Below are positions 14,947 to 25,124 of a stretch of 64,000 bases of DNA, one piece after another. The notes beneath the pieces were generated by a model. The model ran no database searches. It was not told the origin of the DNA and saw only the letters and a list, made by a program, of their open reading frames with translations. The position numbers and the translations under genes were made by a program. Each line of letters starts with the position of its first letter. Position 1 is the stretch's first letter. The stretch is from Azoarcus sp. CIB (GTDB lineage: Bacteria; Pseudomonadota; Gammaproteobacteria; Burkholderiales; Rhodocyclaceae): positions 3,224,001 through 3,288,000 of the forward strand of contig NZ_CP011072.1 of NCBI RefSeq assembly GCF_001190925.1, given 5' to 3'.

Positions 14947-14982
14947 TGAAATATCAAGCGGCGCCTAGAACCGATTTCGGGT

Positions 14983-16251
14983 TTAGTTGGAACCCGACAC
15001 CTTTTGTTGATCCGCGTAGATCATCAGCGGCTGGGCGCCTTCTTCGATGGTGCCTTCGTCGACGACCACCTTCTCCACCCCTTTCATGGTGGGCAAGTCG
15101 TACATGATGTCCAGCAGCGCACCCTCGAGAATCGACCGCAGGCCGCGAGCGCCGGTCTTGCGGCGGATCGCCTTGCGCGCCACGGCGTGCAGTGCCGCCG
15201 GACGGATCTCGAGTTCCACGCCTTCCATCGAGAACAGCTTCTGGTATTGCTTGAGCAGCGCGTTCTTCGGCTCCACGAGAATCTGGATCAGCGCGGCCTC
15301 ATCGAGTTCCTGCAAGGTCGCGACGACCGGCAGGCGGCCGACGAATTCCGGGATCAGACCGAACTTCACGAGGTCTTCCGGCTCGACGTGGCGGAAGGAT
15401 TCGGTTTGATTGCGCCCTGCCCGACTCTTGATCTCCGCACCGAAGCCGATGCCGATCTTCTCGGTACGGTTGCGGATGACCTTCTCCAGACCGTCGAATG
15501 CGCCGCCGCAGATGAAGAGGATGTTGGTGGTGTCGACCTGGATGAAGTCCTGGTTCGGGTGCTTGCGTCCGCCCTGAGGCGGAATCGACGCCACCGTGCC
15601 TTCGATGAGCTTGAGCAGCGCCTGCTGCACGCCTTCACCGGACACATCGCGCGTGATCGACGGGTTGTCGGACTTGCGCGAAATTTTGTCGATCTCGTCG
15701 ATATAGACGATGCCGTGCTGTGCCTTGTCGACATCGTAGTCACACTTCTGCAGCAGCTTCTGGATGATGTTTTCGACGTCCTCGCCGACATAGCCGGCTT
15801 CGGTGAGCGTCGTTGCATCCGCCATCACGAACGGGACGTTGAGCAGGCGCGCGAGCGTCTGCGCGAGCAGCGTCTTGCCCGAGCCGGTGGGCCCGATCAG
15901 CAGGATGTTGCTCTTCGACAGCTCGACGTCGTCCTTGCGGCCCGAAATGTGGCGCAGGCGCTTGTAGTGGTTGTACACCGCGACGGCCAGGTTGCGCTTG
16001 GCCTGCTGCTGGCCGATCACATACTGGTTGAGGATCTCGCAGATCTCGGCCGGCGTGGGCAGGCTGCTGCTGCCGCCTTCCGTCTCCGCCGACTGCGCGA
16101 TCTCGTCACGGATGATGTCGTTGCACAGCTCGATGCACTCGTCGCAGATAAAGACCGACGGCCCCGCAATGAGTTTGCGTACCTCATGCTGGCTCTTTCC
16201 GCAAAACGAGCAGTACAGCAGCTTTTCGCCGCCCGCCTTTTTTTCCGTCAT
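14983..16251 (-). CDS. clpX: ClpX, ATPase subunit of the ClpXP protease
   Basis: AAA+ unfoldase that feeds substrates to ClpP. From the ATG at 16251 ([17 protein letters not shown]) it has 422 residues, the usual size. The N-terminal zinc-binding domain has C14, C17, C36 and C39. The AAA+ module shows Walker [16 protein letters not shown], Walker [11 protein letters not shown] and the pore-loop motif GYVGEDVE. It lies 17 bp downstream of clpP, so the two are co-transcribed. The long upstream extension of the open frame overlaps clpP and is not real coding sequence. Confidence 0.97.
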   Translation of the reverse strand: MTEKKAGGEKLLYCSFCGKSQHEVRKLIAGPSVFICDECIELCNDIIRDEIAQSAETEGGSSSLPTPAEICEILNQYVIGQQQAKRNLAVAVYNHYKRLRHISGRKDDVELSKSNILLIGPTGSGKTLLAQTLARLLNVPFVMADATTLTEAGYVGEDVENIIQKLLQKCDYDVDKAQHGIVYIDEIDKISRKSDNPSITRDVSGEGVQQALLKLIEGTVASIPPQGGRKHPNQDFIQVDTTNILFICGGAFDGLEKVIRNRTEKIGIGFGAEIKSRAGRNQTESFRHVEPEDLVKFGLIPEFVGRLPVVATLQELDEAALIQILVEPKNALLKQYQKLFSMEGVELEIRPAALHAVARKAIRRKTGARGLRSILEGALLDIMYDLPTMKGVEKVVVDEGTIEEGAQPLMIYADQQKVSGSN

Positions 16252-16268
16252 GGTCTTCCTCTCGTATT

Positions 16269-16898
16269 TCAGGCTTCGGCGCGGGTCGTCAGCACCTTGT
16301 CGACGATGCCATATTCCACCGCATCCTTTGCCGACATGAAGTTGTCGCGATCCGTGTCTTTCTCGATCCGCTCGATTGCCTGCCCGGTGTGCTTCGCGAG
16401 CATTTCGTTGAGGCGAGCCCGGATATTGAGGATTTCGCGGGCATGGATTTCGATGTCGGACGCCTGCCCCTGGAAACCGCCCAGCGGCTGGTGAATCATG
16501 ACGCGCGAGTTGGGCAGGCAGAAGCGCTTGCCCTTCGCGCCAGCAGCGAGCAGGAAGGAGCCCATGCTCGCGGCCTGCCCGATGCACAGCGTGCTGACAT
16601 CGGGCTTGATGAACTGCATCGTGTCGTAGATGGCCATCCCCGCCGACACCGATCCCCCGGGGGAATTGATGTAGAAGAAGATGTCCTTGTCCGGGTTCTC
16701 GGACTCGAGGAACAGCAACTGCGCCACAATCAGGTTGGCGGTAACGTCGTTCACCGGACCAACCAGAAACACCACGCGCTCCTTCAGGAGGCGCGAGTAG
16801 ATGTCGTAGGCGCGCTCGCCCCGACCGCTCTGTTCAACCACCATCGGAACCAGGCCAAGGCCGACCGGATCCCAGCTGCTGCCCGAATGTGGCGCCAT
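16269..16898 (-). CDS. clpP: ClpP, proteolytic subunit of Clp proteases
   Basis: Serine protease that forms the tetradecameric chamber for ClpX. The triad is S111 (GQAASMGS), H136 (VMIHQPLGG) and D185 (KDTDRDNF), identical to E. coli numbering when the ATG at 16898 ([15 protein letters not shown]) is used. An ATG three codons earlier (16907) directly abuts the AAGGA ribosome site and is too close to it, so 16898 is preferred. Length is 209 residues. Gaps are 28 bp (19 bp from the upstream ATG) to tig and 17 bp to clpX. Confidence 0.97.
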   Translation of the reverse strand: MAPHSGSSWDPVGLGLVPMVVEQSGRGERAYDIYSRLLKERVVFLVGPVNDVTANLIVAQLLFLESENPDKDIFFYINSPGGSVSAGMAIYDTMQFIKPDVSTLCIGQAASMGSFLLAAGAKGKRFCLPNSRVMIHQPLGGFQGQASDIEIHAREILNIRARLNEMLAKHTGQAIERIEKDTDRDNFMSAKDAVEYGIVDKVLTTRAEA

Positions 16899-16926
16899 GT
16901 TGCTCATTCCTTGGACCTTTGCGGCA

Positions 16927-18231
16927 TCATGCCGCGTTATTACCCATCAGTTCGTCGAACGAGACCGGGTTCTCGGTGGTCTGGGCCTGCGAGCTGACCC
17001 ACTCGACCACGTTGTCCTCGATCACGACGGCCTCGGCCTGTCCGAGACGTTCCGGCTGCGCGTAATACCAGCGTACCAGTTCCGACGGATCTTCGTAGCT
17101 CTGGGCCATCTCTTCGACCAGCGCACGAACCTGCTCCGGCTTGGCGTAGAGTTCCTTCGCCTTCACGAGTTCGGACATGATCAGGCCCAGTTTGACACGA
17201 CGCACGGCCTGATCGGTAAACCACGCGGCCTCGACCGGAATGTCCTTGGTCTTCATGCCGCGCATCTCGAGGTCGCGCTTCGCGTTCTCGGCCAGCTGGC
17301 GGCTCTCCGCGTCAATCAGCGCCTTCGGCACTTCGATCGGGTTGGCGGTCAGCAGCGCGTCCATGACCTGTTCCTTGATCTTGGCCTGGATGCGACGCTT
17401 CACCTCGCGCTCGAGGTTGGCGCGGACTTCGTCGCGCAGCTTGGAGACGTCGCCATCGGCAACGCCCAGCGCACGAGCGAGGTCGGCATCGACCGACGGC
17501 AGAACGGCCGCTTCGACGCGCTTCACGGTGACTTCGAACTGGACCGTCTGGCCGGCGAGGTTAACGGCATGGTAGTCCTCGGGGAAGGTCATGTCGAAAG
17601 TCTTGCTTTCGCCCGCAGCGAGGCCGGTCACGGCCGTCTCGAAGTCCTTGAGCATCGACCCGGCGCCGATCACAAAGGGAAAGTCCTGCGCCTGGCCGCC
17701 GTCGAACAGCTCGCCGTCCTTGCGGCCGGCGAAATCGATCACGACACGATCGCCATCGGCGGCGGCGCGCTCGGCGGTCTCGAAGCGGGTGCGCTGCTTG
17801 CGCAGCACTTCGATGGTCTTATCGACCTCGGCATCGCCGACGACCAGCACCGGACGCTCGACCTTGCTTTGCGAAAGATCACCCAATTCCACCTGCGGGT
17901 AGACTTCGAACACGGCGCTGAACGACAGCGTGCCCTCGGCTGCGGCTTCCTTCGGTTCGATACGGGGATAGCCGGCGACGCGCAGGTTCTGTTCGCGCAC
18001 GGAATCACCGAACGCCTTTTCAACCGCAGCGCCGATCGCTTCGGAGCGCGCCTGCGACTCGTAGGTCTGGGCGACGATCTTGAGCGGCACCTTGCCAGGC
18101 CGGAAACCCGGCATCTTCACGGTACGCGCCATGCGCTTCAGGCGGGCATCGACTTCTTTGTCGATCTCGGCCATGGACACGGACATGTCGATGCGGCGCT
18201 CCAGCGCGCCCATTTCCTGGTTGGTCTGCAT
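16927..18231 (-). CDS. tig: Trigger factor, ribosome-bound chaperone and peptidyl-prolyl isomerase
   Basis: First chaperone met by nascent chains. The 434-residue protein has the ribosome-binding tail signature GFRPGKVP (residues 42-49), then an FKBP-type domain ([20 protein letters not shown] followed by [10 protein letters not shown]) at roughly 155-240, and a long C-terminal helical chaperone domain. It is the first gene of the tig-clpP-clpX cluster and is followed after 28 bp by clpP. A possible extended -10 promoter lies 112 bp upstream. Confidence 0.97.
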   Translation of the reverse strand: MQTNQEMGALERRIDMSVSMAEIDKEVDARLKRMARTVKMPGFRPGKVPLKIVAQTYESQARSEAIGAAVEKAFGDSVREQNLRVAGYPRIEPKEAAAEGTLSFSAVFEVYPQVELGDLSQSKVERPVLVVGDAEVDKTIEVLRKQRTRFETAERAAADGDRVVIDFAGRKDGELFDGGQAQDFPFVIGAGSMLKDFETAVTGLAAGESKTFDMTFPEDYHAVNLAGQTVQFEVTVKRVEAAVLPSVDADLARALGVADGDVSKLRDEVRANLEREVKRRIQAKIKEQVMDALLTANPIEVPKALIDAESRQLAENAKRDLEMRGMKTKDIPVEAAWFTDQAVRRVKLGLIMSELVKAKELYAKPEQVRALVEEMAQSYEDPSELVRWYYAQPERLGQAEAVVIEDNVVEWVSSQAQTTENPVSFDELMGNNAA

Positions 18232-18342
18232 TAAATAACGATCCCTGACAAGTCAAAATTTACTCACGAGGCACCCGCCGGGTTTCGGGGACGCCAGCCC
18301 GACCATGGCGGACGAACGGAGCACGTAAAAAGTAGGTTTTCG

Positions 18343-18351
18343 ATTCTAGCA
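18343..18351 (-). promoter_or_regulatory. Possible extended -10 promoter for tig
   Basis: On the minus strand TGC followed by TAGAAT forms an extended -10 element, in a short AT-rich patch about 110 bp upstream of the tig start. No good -35 box is seen. The rest of the 270 bp between tig and prkA shows nothing else that I can name except the prkA ribosome site. Confidence 0.45.
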
Positions 18352-18501
18352 CAGCAGACGCCCCTTCCTTCCAGAGTCCTTCCGGCCGCAAAATGGGCCT
18401 TGAGAACTTGCGCATGGAATGACAAAACCACGGAACTTGGGTCGGCACACGCCCTCTGACGGGTGTCGGTGAACGGCTCGCCCCAGACAGGAGGAATCCA
18501 G

Positions 18502-20424
18502 ATGACGATCTTCAATGCCTATCAGGCCCGCTTCGAGGCGGCTCGCGAAGAGGAGATGTCCATCCAGGAGTACCTGGAGTTGTGCCGGTCGGATCGTTCG
18601 GCGTACGCAACGGCTGCTGAGCGGATGCTGATGGCAATCGGCGAGCCGGGGCTGGTCGATACCCGCGTAGACCAGCGCCTGTCGCGCATCTTCTCGAACA
18701 AGATGCTCAAGATCTACCCGGCCTTCCGCGATTTCTACGGCATGGAAGAGGTGATCGAGCACATCGTTTCCTACTTCCGCCATGCGGCGCAGGGACTGGA
18801 GGAGAAGAAGCAGATCCTCTACCTGCTTGGACCGGTCGGCGGGGGCAAGTCGTCCCTCGCTGAGAAACTGAAGTCACTGATCGAAAACGTCCCGTTCTAC
18901 GCGATCAAGGGGTCGCCGGTGCACGAGTCGCCACTGGGCCTGTTCGACGTGAATGAGGACGGCCGCCTGCTCGAGGACGATTTCGGCATCCCGCGCCGCT
19001 ACCTCAACACGATCATGAGCCCGTGGGCGGTCAAGCGCCTGCATGAGTTCAACGGTGACATCACGCGCTTCCGCGTGGTGAAGTTGCGCCCGTCGGTACT
19101 GAAGCAGACCGCCGTCGCCAAGACCGAGCCGGGCGACGAGAACAACCAGGACATTTCGTCGCTGGTCGGCAAGATCGATATCCGCAAGCTCGAGCAGTAC
19201 TCCCAGGACGACCCGGACGCGTACAGCTACTCGGGCGGTTTGTGCCTGGCGAACCGCGGCCTGCTCGAATTCGTCGAGATGTTCAAGGCGCCGATCAAGG
19301 TCCTGCACCCCTTGCTGACTGCGACGCAGGAAGGCAACTACAAGGGCACCGAGGGCTTCGGCGCGATCCCGTTCGACGGCATCGTGATGGCGCACTCGAA
19401 CGAGTCGGAGTGGGTCGCATTCAAGAACAACCGCAACAACGAGGCCTTCCTCGACCGGATCTACACGGTGAAGGTGCCGTATTGCCTGCGCGTGTCCGAC
19501 GAGGTGCATATCTACGAGAAGCTGCTCGTCGAGAGCTCGCTCGCGGACGCCCCGTGCGCACCGGATACGCTGCGCATGATGGGGCAGTTCGCCGTGCTGT
19601 CGCGCCTGAAGGAGCCCGAGAACTCGAGCATCTACTCGAAGATGCGCATCTATGATGGCGAGAACCTCAAGGACACCGATCCGAAGGCGAAGAGCTTCCA
19701 GGAGTATCGCGATTACGCCGGCGTCGACGAGGGCATGACCGGCCTGTCGACGCGTTTCGCGTTCAAGGCGCTGTCCAAGGTGTTCAACTTCGACCACCGC
19801 GAGGTGGCGGCGAACCCGGTGCACCTGATGTATGTGCTCGAACAGCAGATCGAGCAGGAACAGTACACGCCGGAGGTCGAGGCGCGCTACATGGGCTACA
19901 TCAAGGAGTTCCTGGCGCCGCGTTACGCCGAATTCATCGGCAAGGAGATCCAGACGGCCTACCTGGAAAGCTACTCGGAGTACGGCCAGAACATCTTCGA
20001 CCGCTACGTGACCTACGCCGACTTCTGGATCCAGGACCAGGAGTTCCGCGATCCGAACACGGGCGAGATCCTCGACCGCTCGGCCCTGAACGACGAGCTG
20101 GAGAAGATCGAGAAGCCCGCCGGCATCAGCAACCCGAAGGACTTCCGCAATGAGGTGGTGAACTTCGTGCTGCGCGCAAGGGCGAAACACGACGGCAAGA
20201 ATCCGAGCTGGACGAGCTACGAGAAGCTGCGCGGCGTGATCGAGAAGAAGATGTTCTCGAACACCGAGGAGCTTCTGCCGGTGATCAGCTTCAACGCGAA
20301 GGCGAGCGCCGACGACCAGAAGAAGCACCAGGACTTCGTCGATCGCATGATCGACAAGGGCTATACCGAGAAGCAGGTGCGGCTGCTGTGCGAATGGTAT
20401 CTGCGGGTCCGCAAGTCGTCGTGA
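18502..20424 (+). CDS. prkA: PrkA family serine protein kinase (YeaG-like)
   Basis: AAA+-type protein with a C-terminal kinase-like domain; in E. coli YeaG acts in stress and nitrogen-starvation responses. I start at the ATG at 18502 (MTIFNAYQARFEAAREEEMS), which has AGGAGGAATCC upstream and gives 640 residues, as in E. coli. Walker A is LGPVGGGKSSLAEKLK at about 108-123. The PrkA domains continue through IPFDGIVMAHSNESEW and the C-terminal KQVRLLCEWYLRVRKSS. It heads the conserved prkA-yeaH-spoVR group, with a strong hairpin separating it from yeaH. Confidence 0.96.
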   Translation: MTIFNAYQARFEAAREEEMSIQEYLELCRSDRSAYATAAERMLMAIGEPGLVDTRVDQRLSRIFSNKMLKIYPAFRDFYGMEEVIEHIVSYFRHAAQGLEEKKQILYLLGPVGGGKSSLAEKLKSLIENVPFYAIKGSPVHESPLGLFDVNEDGRLLEDDFGIPRRYLNTIMSPWAVKRLHEFNGDITRFRVVKLRPSVLKQTAVAKTEPGDENNQDISSLVGKIDIRKLEQYSQDDPDAYSYSGGLCLANRGLLEFVEMFKAPIKVLHPLLTATQEGNYKGTEGFGAIPFDGIVMAHSNESEWVAFKNNRNNEAFLDRIYTVKVPYCLRVSDEVHIYEKLLVESSLADAPCAPDTLRMMGQFAVLSRLKEPENSSIYSKMRIYDGENLKDTDPKAKSFQEYRDYAGVDEGMTGLSTRFAFKALSKVFNFDHREVAANPVHLMYVLEQQIEQEQYTPEVEARYMGYIKEFLAPRYAEFIGKEIQTAYLESYSEYGQNIFDRYVTYADFWIQDQEFRDPNTGEILDRSALNDELEKIEKPAGISNPKDFRNEVVNFVLRARAKHDGKNPSWTSYEKLRGVIEKKMFSNTEELLPVISFNAKASADDQKKHQDFVDRMIDKGYTEKQVRLLCEWYLRVRKSS

Positions 20425-20429
20425 CCGAC

Positions 20430-20460
20430 GCGCCGTCCGGACAAAGCGTCCGGACGGCGC
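20430..20460 (+). terminator. 13-bp perfect hairpin between prkA and yeaH
   Basis: GCGCCGTCCGGAC (20430-20442) pairs perfectly with GTCCGGACGGCGC (20448-20460) across loop AAAGC, five bases after the prkA stop and 24 bp before the yeaH start. No U-tract follows. It is likely an intercistronic element that protects the prkA mRNA 3' end or reduces read-through into yeaH-spoVR. Confidence 0.65.
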
Positions 20461-20484
20461 TCCGCATCCCTGCCGGAGACACAC

Positions 20485-21753
20485 ATGACCCGCATCATCG
20501 ATCGGCGGTTCGACAGCAAGAAGAAGAGCGCGGTCAATCGCCAGCGCTTCATGCGCCGCTTCAAGCAGCAGATTCGCCGCGCGGTGAACGACGCGATCCA
20601 GGATCGCTCCATTCGCGACCTCGACAACGGCGAGCAGATCACGATCCCGTCCAAGGATCTGAGCGAGCCGCAATTCCAGCACGGCCGCGGGGGCATCTGG
20701 GAACAGGTTTTCTCGGGCAACGATCAGTTCGCCAGCGGCGATCTGATCAACCGCCCCCCTTCCGGCGGGGGCGGAGGACGAGGCCAGGGCAAGGCGAGCA
20801 ACGAGGGTGAAGGCGAAGACGACTTCGTGTTCCACCTGTCGCGCGAGGAATTTCTCGACATTTTCTTCGACGACCTTGCCCTGCCCAACCTGGTCCGCAC
20901 CCAGCTCGCGCGCATCTCGGACTACAAGACCCAGCGAGCCGGCTTCAAGTCGGACGGCTCGCCGGCGAACATCAACATCGTGCGCTCGATGCGCGGCGCC
21001 CTGGGGCGCCGGCTCGCGCTCGGCTCGCCGTTTTCCGCGCGGTTGCGCGAACTGCAGAAGGAGCTGGACCGGGTCATCGAGGAGTCGGGCGAGGACTGTG
21101 AGGAAGCGCTGAAGCTCAAGGACGAGATCGGACGTCTGCGCGCGAAGATCGAGGCGATCCCCTTCATTGACAGCTTCGACCTGCGCTACAACAACCGCAT
21201 CCGTGTGCCGAAACCGACGACGCAGGCGGTGATGTTCTGCGTGATGGACGTCTCGGGCTCGATGGACGAGGAGAAGAAGGCCACGGCGAAGCGTTTCTTC
21301 ATGCTGCTTTACCTGTTCCTCACGCGCACCTACGAGCACATCGACGTCGTCTTCATCCGCCACCACACGGTGGCGAAGGAAGTGGACGAGGAAGAATTCT
21401 TCCATTCACGCGAATCCGGCGGCACGGTGGTGTCGAGCGCATTGAAGCTGATGCACGAGGTGATCGCCGAACGCTACGCGCACGGCACCTGGAACATCTA
21501 CGGCGCCCAAGCCTCGGACGGCGACAACTGGGACAACGATTCGCCGATCTGCCGCGAGCTGCTGGGCTCGCAGATCCTGCCGTGGTGCCAGTACTTCGCT
21601 TACATCGAGATCACCCCCGGCGAACCGCAGAACCTGTGGCGGGAGTACGAGAAGCTGTCGGGCGAGCACAAGAACTTCGCCTTGCAGCGCATCGAGGAAC
21701 CGGCCGACATCTATCCGGTGTTTCGCGAACTCTTCAAGAAGAATTTCGTATGA
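20485..21753 (+). CDS. YeaH/DUF444 family protein, VWA-like
   Basis: Cytoplasmic protein of 422 residues that always travels with PrkA and SpoVR. The N-terminus is basic (MTRIIDRRFDSKKKSAVNRQ), followed by a Gly-rich stretch (PPSGGGGGRGQGKAS). The C-terminal half is a von Willebrand A-like domain with the metal-site motif DVSGSMDEEKK from D255 and a later TVVSSALKLM. The molecular role is not established; a substrate or partner of the PrkA kinase is the usual suggestion. Its stop overlaps the spoVR start (ATGA), so the two are translationally coupled. Confidence 0.94.
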   Translation: MTRIIDRRFDSKKKSAVNRQRFMRRFKQQIRRAVNDAIQDRSIRDLDNGEQITIPSKDLSEPQFQHGRGGIWEQVFSGNDQFASGDLINRPPSGGGGGRGQGKASNEGEGEDDFVFHLSREEFLDIFFDDLALPNLVRTQLARISDYKTQRAGFKSDGSPANINIVRSMRGALGRRLALGSPFSARLRELQKELDRVIEESGEDCEEALKLKDEIGRLRAKIEAIPFIDSFDLRYNNRIRVPKPTTQAVMFCVMDVSGSMDEEKKATAKRFFMLLYLFLTRTYEHIDVVFIRHHTVAKEVDEEEFFHSRESGGTVVSSALKLMHEVIAERYAHGTWNIYGAQASDGDNWDNDSPICRELLGSQILPWCQYFAYIEITPGEPQNLWREYEKLSGEHKNFALQRIEEPADIYPVFRELFKKNFV

Positions 21754-23288
21754 AGCGCGCCACCTCAAAGAAGGTCAAGCAGCTGCCGGCGACGTCCGAG
21801 TGGACTTTCGAGGCCATCGACGCCTACCACACCGAGATCGCGCGCGTGGCGGCGAACTTCAGCCTGGACACCTATCCGGCGCAGATCGAGCTGATCACCT
21901 CTGAACAAATGATGGACGCATATGCGTCGGTCGGCATGCCAGTGAACTACCACCACTGGTCCTTCGGCAAGCACTTCCTCTCGACGGAGAAGAGCTACCG
22001 GCGCGGCCAGATGGGCCTGGCCTACGAGATCGTCATCAATTCGAATCCCTGCATCGCCTACCTCATGGAGGAGAACACGCTGACGATGCAGGCGCTGGTG
22101 ATCGCGCATGCGGCCTACGGACACAACAGCTTCTTCAAGGGCAACTATCTCTTCCGCACCTGGACGAACGCGGATGCCATCGTCGACTACCTGATCTTCG
22201 CGCGAAACTACATTGCGCATTGCGAGGAGCGCTACGGCGAGGAGGAGGTAGAGCTGCTGCTCGACTCCTGCCATGCGCTGATGAACCTGGGCGTGGACCG
22301 CTACAAGCGTCCGCCCAAGCTGTCGCTTGCGAAGGAGAAGCTGCGCCAGGCGGAGCGCACGGAGTACCTGCAGAGCCAGGTCAATGAGCTGTGGCGGACG
22401 CTGCCGGTCCACGACGCCAGGCCGGGCAAGGTCGCGGCCCTGCGCTTTCCGCCCGAGCCCGAGGAGAACCTGCTGTACTTCGTCGAAAAACATGCACCGC
22501 TGCTGGAGCCCTGGCAGCGCGAAGTCGTGCGTATCGTGCGCAAGGTCGCGCAGTATTTCTTCCCACAGCGCCAGACGCAGGTCATGAACGAGGGCTGGGC
22601 GTGCTTCTGGCACTACACCCTGATCAACAAGCTGTACGACGAGGGCCTGCTTGCGGACAGCTTCATGCTCGAATTCCTGCAGTCGCACACCAACGTGGTG
22701 TACCAGCCCTCCTATAACGATCGCTGGTACAGCGGGATCAACCCGTACGCGCTGGGTTTCGCGATGTGGCAGGACATCAAGCGCATCTGCGAGGATCCGA
22801 CCGAGGAAGACCGGGCGTGGTTTCCCGATATCGCGGGCAGCGACTGGCGCGAGACCTTCGACTTCGCGATGAAGAACTTCAAGGACGAAAGTTTCGTCGC
22901 GCAATACCTGTCGCCGAAGATCATGCGCGACTTCCGCATGTTCGCGATCCTCGACGACGAACACGCGGCGAAGCTCAAGGTCTCGGCGATCCACGACGAG
23001 ACGGGCTATCGGCGCGTGCGCGAGATCCTGTCCGACCAGTACAACCTCGGCAGTCGCGAGCCGAACATCCAGGTCTGGAACGTGGATCTGCGCGGCGACC
23101 GCTCGCTGACGCTGCGTCACCAGCAGTACCGCCAGCGGCCGCTGGGCGGCAGCATCGACGAGGTAATGAAGCACATGGCGCGGTTGTGGGGCTTCACGGT
23201 GCGGCTCGAGACCCAGCACGAGGACGGGAGCGTCGAGCTGGTGCAGGAGACGCGCCTCGAAAAGCGCCGCGGGCAGGCCGAGAACTAG
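21750..23288 (+). CDS. SpoVR family protein
   Basis: Homolog of Bacillus SpoVR and E. coli YcgB, 512 residues. The family is widespread in non-sporulating bacteria and its biochemical role is unknown. Conserved histidine and aspartate motifs are seen: MPVNYHHWSFGKHFL, AHAAYGHNSFFKGN, and the stretch MNEGWACFWHYTLINKLYD. The ATG at 21750 overlaps the yeaH stop. With prkA and yeaH it forms the standard three-gene stress module. A GC hairpin with a short T-rich tail follows. Confidence 0.95.
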   Translation: MKRATSKKVKQLPATSEWTFEAIDAYHTEIARVAANFSLDTYPAQIELITSEQMMDAYASVGMPVNYHHWSFGKHFLSTEKSYRRGQMGLAYEIVINSNPCIAYLMEENTLTMQALVIAHAAYGHNSFFKGNYLFRTWTNADAIVDYLIFARNYIAHCEERYGEEEVELLLDSCHALMNLGVDRYKRPPKLSLAKEKLRQAERTEYLQSQVNELWRTLPVHDARPGKVAALRFPPEPEENLLYFVEKHAPLLEPWQREVVRIVRKVAQYFFPQRQTQVMNEGWACFWHYTLINKLYDEGLLADSFMLEFLQSHTNVVYQPSYNDRWYSGINPYALGFAMWQDIKRICEDPTEEDRAWFPDIAGSDWRETFDFAMKNFKDESFVAQYLSPKIMRDFRMFAILDDEHAAKLKVSAIHDETGYRRVREILSDQYNLGSREPNIQVWNVDLRGDRSLTLRHQQYRQRPLGGSIDEVMKHMARLWGFTVRLETQHEDGSVELVQETRLEKRRGQAEN

Positions 23289-23329
23289 GCGGCTGCCCCT
23301 AAGCCCCCGCGCGCGCAACCAACCGCTGA

Positions 23330-23362
23330 ACGCCGGCACGTCGGATGGACACGCCGGCGTTC
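23330..23362 (+). terminator. Probable terminator after spoVR
   Basis: Nine-bp perfect stem AACGCCGGC (23330-23338) / GCCGGCGTT (23354-23362) with a 15-nt loop, followed by CCTGTTTC. It lies 42 bp after the spoVR stop and ends the prkA-yeaH-spoVR unit. The T-run is weak. Confidence 0.55.
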
Positions 23363-23449
23363 CTGTTTCGGGGCATCGGAAGACGCGCACCGCGCAGTCA
23401 TGCGGGTGCCTCGCATGACACACTTTTGTCCGGCACCATCGATCGCACA

Positions 23450-23480
23450 TTGACGTCATAAATCGGACAGGGGCTAGAAT
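23450..23480 (+). promoter_or_regulatory. Possible promoter for the NAD(P)HX repair gene
   Basis: TTGACG (23450-23455) and TAGAAT (23475-23480) with a 19-bp spacer, 29 bp before the ATG at 23510. The boxes are good but the spacer is longer than ideal. Confidence 0.45.
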
Positions 23481-23509
23481 CGGGCATTTCCCTTCCCGCC
23501 GGAGGCTCC

Positions 23510-25015
23510 ATGTTCCTGCCGCCCAAACCGATCTACCCGGTAGACGGCATCCGTACGATCGAAGCATTGGTCGCCCCACATGCGCAGCCCAGCCTGATGG
23601 AGCGTGCTGGCCGCGTCGCCGCGGAGGAAGCCGTGCGCCTCACGCAGGATCGCGCGGGACATGTCCTGATCGCCTGCGGCCCTGGAAACAACGGCGGGGA
23701 CGGCTTCGTGATGGCGCGCCGCCTGCTACAGGCCGGACGCAACGTTACGGTCGCCTTTGCAGACGACGCGACGAAGCTGCCGCGTGACGCCGCGGCCGCC
23801 TTTGCGGCATGGCGAGCGGCAGGCGGCGAGACCGTCTCGGACTTTCCGGCGGCGCCGGCAAACGGGTGGGCGCTGGTGGTCGACGCCTTGTTCGGCATCG
23901 GATTGCGCCGCCCTGTAACCGGGCGACATGCGCAGTGGATCGAGGCGCTCAACGCACAACACGCGCCACGACTGGCGATCGACATCCCGAGCGGACTCGA
24001 CGCCGATACCGGGCGGGTGCTGGGTACGGTCTTCCATGCGACCACGACGCTGACTTTCCTGGCACTCAAGCCCGGGCTTCTCACGCTCGACGGACCGGAC
24101 ATCGCCGGCGTCGTCAACGTGCACCGACTCGACATCGACCCGCCGAATTACCTGCTGCCCAAGGGCCTGCAGATCCAGCCGGGCATCCTCAAGCCCTTCC
24201 TCAAGCAGCGCCTGCAGAACACCCACAAGGGGTGCTACGGTGACGTCGGCATCATAGGCGGAGCGAGAGGCATGACCGGGGCGGCCCTGCTTGCGGGACG
24301 CGCGGCGTTGAAACTGGGCTGCGGGCGGGTACTCACCGGCCTGGTCGACGTCGCGGCGCCGGCGGTCGACTTCACGCAGCCCGAGTTGATGTTGCAGCGC
24401 CCGGACGACGTCATCGAACACGCGACCGTCCTCGCGCTGGGCCCGGGGCTGGGCGACGGCGAGGCCGCCACCGGGCTGCTCGAACGGGCGATCCGGCGGC
24501 CGCGCCCCATCGTGCTCGACGCCGACGCCCTGAACATCGTCGCCGCCTCGGAAAACCTGCGATCGCTCGTCGCCGCGCGCGAGGCGCCTACGGTGATGAC
24601 GCCGCACCCCGGCGAAGCAGGACGCTTGCTGCGCTCGAACACGGCCGGCGTCCAGAGCGATCGCGTCGCAAGCGCCCTGGAACTTGCGCGCACCTTCAAT
24701 GCGGTGGTGGTCCTCAAAGGCAGCGGGAGCGTGATCGCGACACCGGACGGCCGCTGGCTGATCAACAGCACGGGCCATCCCGGCATGGCAAGCGCGGGCA
24801 TGGGCGACGTGCTCACCGGACTGATCGCGAGCCTGATCGGACAAGGGTGGCCGGCCGAATCCGGCCTCATCGCGGCGGTGCATCTGCACGGCGCGGCGGC
24901 CGACCGGCTCGCGCGCGAAGGCATCGGTCCGGTGGGTCTGACGGCGAGCGAAGTCGCAGAGGCTTCGCGCGGCATCTTCAACGCCTGGACGATCCAGGCA
25001 ACCAAGGGGCACTGA
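23510..25015 (+). CDS. nnr: Bifunctional NAD(P)H-hydrate epimerase / ADP-dependent NAD(P)H-hydrate dehydratase
   Basis: Repairs hydrated, inactive NADH and NADPH. The 501-residue chain has an N-terminal YjeF_N epimerase domain (about 15-210, with GPGNNGGDGFVMARRL) and a C-terminal ribokinase-like dehydratase domain (about 225-490, with LGPGLGDGE, LDADALN, MTPHPGEAGRLL and SAGMGDVLTGLI). This is the usual fused form (YjeF/Nnr). GGAGGCTCC precedes the ATG. It is followed on the same strand by the HD-domain gene after 109 bp; no tsaE or queG neighbour is present. Confidence 0.95.
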   Translation: MFLPPKPIYPVDGIRTIEALVAPHAQPSLMERAGRVAAEEAVRLTQDRAGHVLIACGPGNNGGDGFVMARRLLQAGRNVTVAFADDATKLPRDAAAAFAAWRAAGGETVSDFPAAPANGWALVVDALFGIGLRRPVTGRHAQWIEALNAQHAPRLAIDIPSGLDADTGRVLGTVFHATTTLTFLALKPGLLTLDGPDIAGVVNVHRLDIDPPNYLLPKGLQIQPGILKPFLKQRLQNTHKGCYGDVGIIGGARGMTGAALLAGRAALKLGCGRVLTGLVDVAAPAVDFTQPELMLQRPDDVIEHATVLALGPGLGDGEAATGLLERAIRRPRPIVLDADALNIVAASENLRSLVAAREAPTVMTPHPGEAGRLLRSNTAGVQSDRVASALELARTFNAVVVLKGSGSVIATPDGRWLINSTGHPGMASAGMGDVLTGLIASLIGQGWPAESGLIAAVHLHGAAADRLAREGIGPVGLTASEVAEASRGIFNAWTIQATKGH

Positions 25016-25124
25016 ATGCCGCAGACGGCGCGGGCGGTGATTTTCCACGAAAGACGCAGGTTCTTCGCCCATCATCGTCCGGCGGGACTGTTAGAATCGA
25101 CGGGTCCGATTTTGTAACAGACCA

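Noticed and set aside
16252-16587. Upstream extension of the clpX open frame
   Set aside because: It overlaps clpP in another frame and is unlike ClpX; the true start at 16251 begins the zinc-binding domain.
18874-21405. 843-codon open frame antisense to prkA and yeaH
   Set aside because: Crosses two intact genes and their hairpin on the opposite strand; shadow of codon bias.
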